DNA of 64,000 nucleotides from Epithemia pelagica (Eukaryota > Bacillariophyta > Bacillariophyceae > Surirellales > Surirellaceae). This document shows positions 55,953 to 64,000 of the stretch, piece by piece (position 1 is the stretch's first letter; each line of letters opens with the position of its first letter). Location of the stretch: contig OX337238.1 in the NCBI GenBank assembly GCA_946965045.2, positions 1,116,001 through 1,180,000 of the forward strand, in the 5' to 3' direction. The position numbers were made by a program, and so were the translations under genes. The notes beneath the pieces were generated by a model. It saw only the letters and a program-made list of their open reading frames with translations. It was not told where the DNA came from and did no database searches.

Positions 55953-58476
55953 ATGCAAAGATGTCCTATGATGACTACTATCGTGTGTTGACTAATGCTG
56001 CTTTTCAATTTGATCAGCACTTAGCTAGCAAGAATGGATCTAAACGACAAGCTTATGCTTCCCAACAGTGTGATCACGATATTTTTGACTCTGATCATTC
56101 TAGTTCTCATGATGATTTCATTCAAGAGGATCTTGTATCTATTTTTCAAGCTAATCGGACTCGTAATCGCACTGATACTCGTACTCAGCGTATTTTTCTC
56201 CCTAAGGATATTTGGGATGCTACTTCAGATGAAGTTAAAGAGATGCTAAAAGCACACAATAAACGTATCTTGGCTAACTCACCTAATTCTAAACCTCGTC
56301 AAACGAACCTACATGAGGTTAGTGAATCATCTGCTGATGAAAATCCAACAGCTACTGATAATACTGAAGAAGCTTGCCAAGAAGCTGCTGTTGCTACTGA
56401 GTCTGATCCTAGTCCTGATCAGCTTCTCGCAATGTTACATGAGCAAACTGATTATCCTGAATCTGATATTCAGCGCGTCCTTTCTGCCAACAAGGCTAAA
56501 TCTAAGGGTGTTAGTTTCTCTATCAATGCTACCTATCGCTTCTCCAAGGCTAACCTTAATCCTACCTTTCAGTTGATTGATAGAGGGGCCAATGGTGGTT
56601 TAGCTGGGAGTGATTTGAAGATTATCCACAAAACTGGTCGAAAGATTAACATTATTGGCATTGATAATCACGAGGTAACTGGTTTGGACATTGTTACCGC
56701 TGCAGGTCTTTATTCTACACAGCTAGGTACAATCGTTGGTATTTTCCATGAGTATGCTTACCTTGGAAAAGGTCGTTCGATTCACTCTCCGCCACAAATG
56801 GAATATTTCAAGACTCTTGTTGATGACAAGTCAGTTCTTGTCGGTGGTCGACAGCGTATTGAGACTCTAGACGGTTATGCCTTACCTTTGATCTTTAAGG
56901 GTGGACTTGTCTATTTGGATAGTCTAGGCATTCCTACTGATAATGACCTAGCTACCTATCCTCATGTCGTCTTTACGTCACCCGATGAATGGAATCCTGA
57001 CGTCATGGATCATTCTCATTCGTCCAATCCTGATACACATTCTGATTGGATGGATCTTGTCAACCCAGACCCTATTGATCGTGATTTTTCTGCGACTGGA
57101 GACTATGTTCATCGCGTCAACCTAGTTTCCCAGATTCTTACCCTTCATCAACAGACAAACCTAGCTGGTGCCGTCGACTTTCAACACAGTCGTTATCATC
57201 AACAATCTCTGAAATCTGAAGATTTTGAAGCCCTACGTCCTTATTTTGCTTGGGCATCGGCTGATAGCATAGCTAATACCTTTAAGGTTTCTACACGCTA
57301 TGTGGGATTTTCCCCTCATGATTATCTCAAGAAGCACTTTCGCACTCGTAACCCTGTGCTCAATATCGGTCGTCGTCGTGAAGGGGTTGCCACTGATACA
57401 GTCTTTGCTGATACACCTGCTATTGATAATGGTTCTAAGGCTGCTCAGATTTTTGTTGGAAGAGATACCCTTGTTTGCGATGTGTATGGAGTCAAATCTG
57501 ATGCTCAATTCGTCAATACCCTTGAGGATAATATCCGACTACGGGGAGCTATGGACGTTTTAATCAGTGATCGTGCTCAGGCTTTAGTTTCTAAGAAGGT
57601 ACAAGACATCCTACGGTCTTTGTTTATTTCTCAGTACACATCTGAACCTCATCATCAGCATCAGAATTTTGCTGAAAATCGGTACTCTACTCTTAAGCGC
57701 TGGACTAATCTTATTCTCAATACCTCTGGTTGTCCACCTAGCTGTTGGTTACTTGCCCTAGACTATGCGTCGACCGTGCTTAACCACCTTGCTTCGCCGG
57801 CGCTTAACGGTCGCACCCCCATTGAGCGCCTGACGGGCTCCACTCCTGATGTCAGTTTCTTACTTGCTCATTATTTCTGGGAACCAATTTATTTTTCTTA
57901 TGATCCTGATCGATCTTCTTACCCTTCTACTGGTAATGAATCTAAAGGTCGTTGGGTAGGTTTTGGTACTGGGGTTGGGGATCCATTAACATGGAAGATC
58001 CTTACTGATGAGACCTCTACGATTTTGTTTCGATCTACTATTCGTAGTGCTACCTCTTCTTTACCTAACCGACGTCTAGATCCAGAAAAAGGGGAGATAG
58101 TTCATGTCAGAGGTCGTCATGAAGATAGTTCTTCTGGATCTACACCTCCTATGCCTACTATAGATCCACATGATCTACTTGGCCGTAAATTTCTTGGCCC
58201 TAAACTGGAAACTGGGGAGCGTTTCCGTGGGTTAGTTGTTGCTATGGTCCAAGATCAAGCTTATCGTGACCGAAAACGTTTTGAAGACCTCAGTTTTGAA
58301 GTGGAATATGATGAAGGTCGCCTTCGTGAGATTGTCACTTACAATGAACTTCTCAATCATCTAGATCATGATCCTGACGACGTTGTTTTCTCTGAGCAAG
58401 AGTATCGCATGCGGCAAATCACTGCTCATCAAGGTCCTCTCAAACCTACTGATGCTCATTACAAGGGATCTAGCTA

Positions 58477-59081
58477 AGGGCTGGGTAAGCCGATCCATGT
58501 TCGGCTAAGTAGGTTCAGTACAAAAGCTACGTAGCGTACATAAAACCCCATAGTACACGTATTACCTGAAATGGTGGGAAGTCCGAAAAAATGCAAAAAC
58601 ACTCCACGATGACGGCGAGATCCGTTGATGCCGCATGCATTTACCGATGCATCGCATCAACATCCTACTACTGTAAGTTGTTTGAGTTTGCTAGTATTAC
58701 TGTGTTCTGCAGCTACAGAAGATTTGTCGCGTTGGATCAAAAGGTATACTCATTTTTCTGTGGTGATGAAATCGAACGACCGCCCTAACTCACTCATTTT
58801 TCAATGCTGACTCGACCGAATTGAAAGCATAGTCACTCTAGTAGTAAATAATCTTCTTGTCAAAGCGGTCGAGGCAAGCTCTATTATTGAGGAAGTTATT
58901 GCCATGGGGGTGATTTCTTCGACCATTGTCGAGTGATGGTTTCCGGATTGCATTGTTTCTCGTGGCAGCAAGTTTTCGATTTGTGACCATTCGCCCCACT
59001 TGCTACAGTGATGAAAATAGTACTACGTAGCTTAATGTACTGAGCCTACTTAGCCGAACATGGATCGGCTTACCCAGCCCT
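58477..59081. mobile_element. 605-bp TIR element (MITE, TA target) inserted in element 3 pol
   Basis: Bounded by near-perfect inverted repeats of 58-59 bp (58477-58534 and 59023-59081) beginning AGGGCTGGGTAAGCC; the first 37 bp match exactly. Flanked by TA at 58475-58476 and 59082-59083. Removing the element and one TA restores the codons KGSSYNVLVEW, which align with KGSKYNVLVDW of element 2. A TA target duplication and long TIRs point to the Tc1/mariner superfamily; there is no transposase, so it is non-autonomous. The centre contains GTAAGT at about 58673 and TTCTGCAG at about 58715, like an intron border pair, so it may carry a captured gene fragment. Confidence 0.88.
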
Positions 59082-61075
59082 TACAACGTTCTTGTCGAAT
59101 GGGAAAATGGGGAGACTAGCTATGAGCCTCTTTCTTTTATAGCTAGTGATGATCCTTTGCTATGCGCTATCTATGCCAAGAATAATGGACTACTCGACTT
59201 AGATGGCTGGAAGCACCTAGCTAAATACGTCAAGACTGAAAAACGACTCATCAAGACACTCCGTCGACATTTGCAGCAAGCCAAGAAAAAGATGATCCGG
59301 CGTAACTCTCGCGCGCAAATCAAGTACCGTTTTGGCGTGCAAGTTCCACGGGATTATGATGAAGCTATCCTGCTAGACGTTCAGAACAAGAATAACTTAT
59401 GGTCAAAAGCAACTGAACTCGAGCTAGATCAAGTCATTCATCAATATAAGACATTCCTAGTTCAGGATAAGGCTATTTTTCAAAATGGGAAGCTTATGAA
59501 TGCTCCTGAAGGATACCAACGGTTGAGAGTTCACCTAGTTTTCGATGTCAAACATGATGGACGTCGAAAAGCTAGACTTGTAGCTGATGGGCATTTGACT
59601 ATACGAGACCCGTCTATGTCAAGCTACTCAGGAGTGGTATCAATACGTGGCCTACGTCTAGTTATCTTCCTCAGTGAACTGAACAAGCTGGAGATCTGGG
59701 CAGCTGACATTGGAAATGCTTACCTAGAAGCACAAACAAAGGAGAAGCTATTCATCATAGCTGGTCCTGAATTTGGAGATTTGGAAGGAAAAATCTTGAT
59801 TTTTGATAAGGCACTTTACGGACTTGTGACCAGTGGAGCACGATGGCATGATAAACTCTACGACGTCTTACAAGAAATGGGATTTAAACCATGCAAGATT
59901 GAACCTGACATCTGGTTTAAGCTAAACGAAGAGCACGGTGTCTACGAGTACATAGCAGTTTACGTAGACGACCTAGCAATTGCTGCAAAGAACCCGAAAG
60001 AAATTTGTGATACTTTCACTGAAAAATTTAAATTCAAACTCAAAGGTGTGGGCCCAATAGCATATCACCTAGGGTGTACATACAAGAGAGAACCAGATGG
60101 AACATTGGTTGGGGACCCCAGACGATACGTTGAGAAGATACTCGAAGGATACGAAATCTTATTCGGGAACAAACCGAAAAAGTACAAGACTCCATTAGAC
60201 CGGCAAGATCATCCTGAACTAGATGATAGCGAGCTATGTGAAGAAAAGGACATTGCCATCTATCAATCCATTATAGGGCAACTGCAATGGGTGGTGACTA
60301 TAGGTCGCTTTGACATCTTCACTTCCGTCATGACATTGGCTAGATTCCGTGCCGCTCCACGAATTGGCCATTTGGAACGTGCAAAACGAGTTGTTGGATA
60401 CCTAGCAGGCATGTATCATGGAGCAATCCGTTTTAGACTACATGAACCAGACTACTCCAATCTGCCAGACCAAAACTATGACTGGTTCCGCGTTTACGAT
60501 GGAGCACGAGAGGAAGTTCCAAAAGATGCACCGGAACCTAAGGGTCTACCCGTTGTTACAACTACCTATGTCGATGCTAACCTAAAGCACGACATGATTA
60601 CGGGGAGATCAGCATCTGGGATTCTACACCTAGTCAATGGAACTCCCATGGACTGGTACTCCAAGCGACAGGCAACGGTTGAGACTGCAACCTTTGGCTC
60701 TGAATTTGTCTCTGCACGGATTGCATGTGATCAAATCATGGAACTACGCATTTTTCTTCGTTACCTAGGAGTACCACTACGAGATTCTAGCTACCTATTC
60801 GGAGATAACAAGTCAGTGGTAACCAATAGTACGGTACCACATTCAATCCTTAGCAAACGCCATCATTTTCTGAGCTACAACCGTGTACGTGAGTGTATGG
60901 CATCGAAGGCTATCAAGTTTTATTGGAAGGATGGCAAGACCAATCCCGCTGACGTGTTGACTAAAAATTGGGATTTTGTCACGGGATGGCCACTCCTTAA
61001 ACCTCTGCTATTCTGGCGAGGTGATGTTAGTGCTTTGAACGATAAGATCAATGAACCAAAACAAGACAGACAGAC

Positions 61076-61085
61076 GAAAGGGGAG
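61076..61085 (+). other. Polypurine tract of element 3
   Basis: GAAAGGGGAG immediately before the 3' LTR, in the position of the plus-strand primer and overlapping the last polyprotein codons. Confidence 0.65.
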
Positions 61086-61608
61086 TCGCACAAGGTAGAT
61101 GACCGTGACTGATCGTACGATGAGTCACGATCAATACCTAGTGGTTTCATCTGGCTGTGACGTCATAATATACAAACACCTAGCACATGTAGATCGTAGT
61201 TTAGACAATGGGGAGAAAGGGAATACGATAGGAGGCGCTTTCAATGGCCTTGGACATGAGCTAGACATCATCCATGAACATGTGCGATATCTTGGGACGA
61301 TTGAATGCGATCTAGATGTCAGATGCACACGAACCAGCAATGCTGCGTGTAGATTTCTACGTACCTAGTACAAATGGATGGAAAAGGGGGAACAACAACA
61401 ACGAGCACTAACATAGACGATAACACTCACAATTCTAAAAAGCATCATCATCACATCTCTTTGTGTCCTACCTACTCTTCTAGTAGTTGATGGCCTTTTC
61501 CTTGACCCGTGGGGGATTGGCTACGTGGTTGGTGCCTTGAATTGTCTAACGCTTTGTTGTATCTTTGATTGTTGTGTCGTAACGACCGGAGTCCTTCATC
61601 TTTTGTCA
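61086..61608 (+). repeat. 3' LTR of element 3
   Basis: 523 bp, one visible difference from the 5' LTR, followed by GGGGA. The polyprotein stop TGA (61110-61112) is inside it. Confidence 0.93.
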
Positions 61609-61613
61609 GGGGA

Positions 61614-62379
61614 GGCGAACCCCGTCCGACGCGACACCCACCACGTGTTGGTCGGTCGCGTTGGATGTGGCATCGCGGTTGGAGCTTTGGAAGGATCGTG
61701 ACGGGTCCATGAAATGTGACATGTCACACTTGACTCTACCTGACGTCAAGGGAATCTCGTAGCACTCCCCCGAGTCGTTACTTCAAAAATAATCCAAGAA
61801 ATTATCTACTGATATTCGTAGCCGCTAGAGATTCTGCGTTTCTGCCGGTGGCCAAGGAAGAAGCTCGGTGCTGTCACATCTGTCCATCCATCCAGCATTC
61901 TTGATTTCCCGATGGTTTTCTTGTTGCTTGGTCCTCCCACAATTGGTGGTTGACCGGAAGCAAATAAAAGTACAAAGTACACAACACAGTATAGGCCGCA
62001 CCACCACCATCAGAAGTCCAGAAGACTGGATCAGAATCTCACATCTGGGCGCTGCTGCTGTGCCAATGCATATGGTATCTACAAGTATTCCGTCAGCTGT
62101 GTAAGAATCTCATTGTTGGAGTGTTCGTACCCTAATAATCGTGCTTGGTGTGCCACACAATCGGTGGTTGAGATATCGTTCAGCACAGACAGTGCGTGAG
62201 AAGTGAACGCTCCTCTTGTGTCACCACGGTGCCAACTACTGCCAGCACCGTATTTGGACGAACCCTTCACCACCAAGGTTCAAAACGTGATTGCGACCAC
62301 ATCCAACAGTCTCGAAAAAGACTACGTTCCGGACGACCCGAACGAGCTCATCCTTGCCAAACAGACTGCAAACAGCACC
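61614..62379. other. Upstream region of the SulP-like transporter
   Basis: Before element 3 inserted, this stretch and 44663-44959 formed one divergent intergenic region of about 1.06 kb between the Ca2+-ATPase and the transporter. It holds the palindromes GTGACATGTCAC (near 61716) and TGACGTCA (61741-61748). A short frame ending at a GTAAGA (62101) could be an upstream exon, but no acceptor that I tested gives the right frame. Confidence 0.45.
61741..61748. promoter_or_regulatory. CRE-type palindrome upstream of SulP-like gene
   Basis: TGACGTCA, about 640 bp before the transporter ATG. Possible bZIP site; sequence evidence only. Confidence 0.35.
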
Positions 62380-64000
62380 ATGTCCAACCATTCCAACCGG
62401 ACATTCAACGATCTGCTGCAAGATGGAGAAGAAAAGACGAATTATCGAGACAAACCGCAGCAAACTACCACCACTGTGTTGACGTCATCGTCGTGTTGGG
62501 AAACGGAATCGCCCACACCCATGACGAGTCGGCCGCACTTTAAAGTCTTGCATCGACAGTCACAACAACACCCACAACCCTATGAATTATTGGAGCTTCC
62601 CTACGAGGACCACAAGAGTCATTCTCCTCATAGAGGTCGAGGACGAAGTCAGTCCTTGGGATCAGACTACCTTCAAACTACCAAGGAGGATTCGGAAACT
62701 GGAACCTTGGTGTGGGCTACAGCGGACCTATCGTCTTCATCTTCCTCCTTACCCAAACGACGCCGGACAACCGCAACAGCTTCTCCCGCCCATCAGCAAC
62801 AGCAGCATCGTGATTGGAAAGATTTGTGGTTGCAAACGTCTTTTCAACAACAGCAACAATCGCAATGTCTGGCCTTACCTCCCTTGCATCCCAAAACAAC
62901 CGCTGGAGGGGGAGGAGGAGGACCGACCTTATATTATCAAAACCATGAAGCATCCAGTCACAACAGCCTTCCACCAGACGAAGCAGAAGAAGAAGACTGC
63001 GACGACAAGAGTCCATTAAAAGTCTCCATGTGTGTCGAAAAGGGGGACGATGCCTCGCAACGATCGTCTTCTGATGTACCCACCATTACGCCAACTATGA
63101 TTACAACCACTACACCGCCCCAATCCTCCCCCACTTCGTGGATCTCTCACATCTTGTATGGGTTGATCAATGCCACCATTATCTTGCCTGTCCTCATGAG
63201 TTTTTCGTCCATTATTTATCGCGATCAAGCCTTTGCGCCCTACTTTTCCCACTTGGTCCAACTCGTGTCGGTTTCCGGTATGGTCCATCAACTTTGTTTT
63301 TCCACCTTTTCCAGTCTCCCCTTTGCGGTGGGACAAGTCCAAGATGCCGGTAGGTTGACCTTGATGTGCAGAGAAATGTATTGATGCCGTGCTGTTGCTC
63401 ATACCGGTTCTTGTTGTCACTCTTTTGCTTGTTTTTGCTTATTGTACAGGTTTGATTTTCTTGTCTGCCATGGCAAGCTATATCGTCCAATATTGTGAAG
63501 AACGAGGTTACGGCGATGATGTCATGCTAGCAACTGTGACAGTCTGCTTGTCCTTGGCCACGGCTTTGTTGGGCGTGGGTTTGTTGATCATTGGCCAAGC
63601 CGGTTTGGCCGAATGTATCCAGTTTTTACCCACCTGTGTCATTGGTGGTTATTTGGCCTTTATTGGATGGTTCTGTGGCATGGCCGGTATCGGACTCATG
63701 GCTCATGCCAGCAGTGTTTCCTTCACCGTACTGGCGAATGGGTGGAATTTGATTCTTCCTGGCGTACTCGGAGGCCTGACGATTTATTCCATTTCCAAAT
63801 GGCTTCGACACATTGCCGTCCTTCCGTGCTTCATGATCTTGATGTTGTTCTTGTTTTACATTGTCTTGTTCTGGACCGGAACTACTTTAGAAGAAGTGAC
63901 GCAACAGGGATGGATGATTGGTGGTGAGAAGGACGAAAATGGTGTCATCACCTCACAACCCTTGCCGAGTTGGAAGGAAACGTGGCAATTTTTTCGGTTT
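62380..64000 (+). CDS. SulP/SLC26-family membrane transporter, Vsb1-like (partial, runs off window)
   Basis: Exon 1 to 63349, intron 63350-63449 (GTAGGT..TACAG, 100 nt), exon 2 from 63450 open to the window end. The N-terminal about 250 residues are a cytosolic low-complexity region (Gln, Ser, poly-Gly, acidic). Then come membrane segments starting HILYGLINATIILPVLMSF. The spliced motif LPFAVGQVQDAG|LIFLSAMAS and the following helices with CVIGGYLAFIGW match SulP permeases of the yeast Ygr125w/Vsb1 branch rather than classical sulfate carriers; a STAS domain would be expected beyond the window. Likely an organelle or vacuolar anion or amino-acid transporter; substrate not deducible. The frame is open upstream to about 62200 but without ATG, so the start at 62380 is provisional and an upstream exon is possible. 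Confidence 0.82.

Larger units (their letters stand above)
46553..61112 (+). pseudogene. Gag-pol polyprotein of element 3, split by two insertions
   Basis: Coding pieces 46553-47632, 55958-58476 and 59084-61112 are in register once element 2 and the TIR element are ignored; together about 1,875 codons with no other stop. Piece 1: gag N-terminus (MTEPTENAVDL..). Piece 2: rest of gag, protease DRGANGG, integrase core (VATDTVF, LISDRA, FAENRY). Piece 3: RT with YVDDLAIAA and RNase H. The stop codon lies inside the 3' LTR. As in elements 1/2 there is no gag CCHC knuckle and no HHCC finger, and the second integrase Asp and the Glu have the same spacing. The element is inactive as it stands because element 2 separates gag from pol and the TIR element brings a TAA at 58475. 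Confidence 0.92.
44960..61608 (+). mobile_element. Copia-type LTR retrotransposon, element 3, with two nested insertions (TSD GGGGA)
   Basis: 16,649 bp in place, of which 8,325 bp are element 2 plus its duplicated target and 607 bp the TIR element plus its target, leaving an original element of 7,717 bp. LTRs of 523 bp (TCGCAC...TTGTCA) are flanked by GGGGA at 44955-44959 and 61609-61613. I see only one LTR mismatch (TTGTTG versus TTGATG near 45362/61488). It is a distinct family from elements 1/2: different LTRs, no ORF1 in the same place, polyprotein clearly diverged but collinear. Excising both insertions in thought leaves the polyprotein frame continuous, so the element was intact when hit. 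It sits 297 bp upstream of the Ca2+-ATPase start, pointing the opposite way. Confidence 0.95.

Noticed and set aside
58474-59084. MITE as a PIF/Harbinger element with TAA/TTA target
   Set aside because: TAA on the left and TTA on the right are not direct repeats; only TA is duplicated, and the reading frame of element 3 confirms it.
61868-62104. Frame ending at GTAAGA as first exon of the SulP-like gene
   Set aside because: The candidate acceptors near 62183-62203 either put the join out of frame or run into a TGA at 62197-62199.
1-64000. CRISPR arrays, operons, riboswitches, tRNA or rRNA genes
   Set aside because: I scanned by eye for repeat-spacer patterns, B-box-like GTTCRANNC with a matching A box, and snRNA signatures and found none; the gene structure is eukaryotic.

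Overview
The window looks like nuclear DNA of a photosynthetic stramenopile, most likely a diatom. The evidence is: sparse GT-AG introns (79-401 nt where both splice sites could be placed); a precursor with a signal peptide plus an ASAFAP-like motif (secondary plastid targeting); a CHASE-domain hybrid histidine kinase; IQ and PH-like proteins; and Copia-type retrotransposons with the look of diatom CoDi elements. Species is not determinable by eye.

Left arm (1-13.5 kb): a CHASE hybrid histidine kinase, V-ATPase subunit E, a membrane-anchored PH-like protein, a ZNF598/Hel2-type ribosome-quality-control E3 ligase, a 2.5 kb stretch with no convincing gene, and a small protein with a PP1-docking-like motif. 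Element 1 (13,570-21,869) is a complete Copia retrotransposon with 758-bp LTRs and a 5-bp target-site duplication (TSD).

Middle (22-44.7 kb): a plastid-targeted NAD(P)-binding protein, a kelch pseudogene, an HNH-type protein, an aldo/keto reductase, a small tail-anchored protein, a helical-repeat protein, two sulfotransferase-like type II membrane proteins with a diverged repeat pair around the second, an IQ-motif protein, a small PH-like protein whose 3' end has been tandemly duplicated, and a SERCA-like Ca2+-ATPase.

Right arm (44.96-61.6 kb): a nested transposon complex. Element 3 (523-bp LTRs) belongs to a second Copia family. It is interrupted in gag by element 2, a sister copy of element 1, and in pol by a 605-bp TIR element with a TA target duplication. 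All breakpoints resolve to the base. Element 3 split a roughly 1 kb divergent intergenic region between the Ca2+-ATPase and a SulP-family transporter that runs off the window end.

Most notable points: element 1/2 carries an extra 251-codon ORF between the 5' LTR and gag-pol, conserved in both copies and unlike any family I know. Both Copia families have a primer-binding site that fits an internal (anticodon-arm) tRNA-Asn(GUU) primer, a DRG protease triad, and no visible gag zinc knuckle or integrase HHCC finger. The LTRs differ by only 1-3 bases, so all of this activity is recent.
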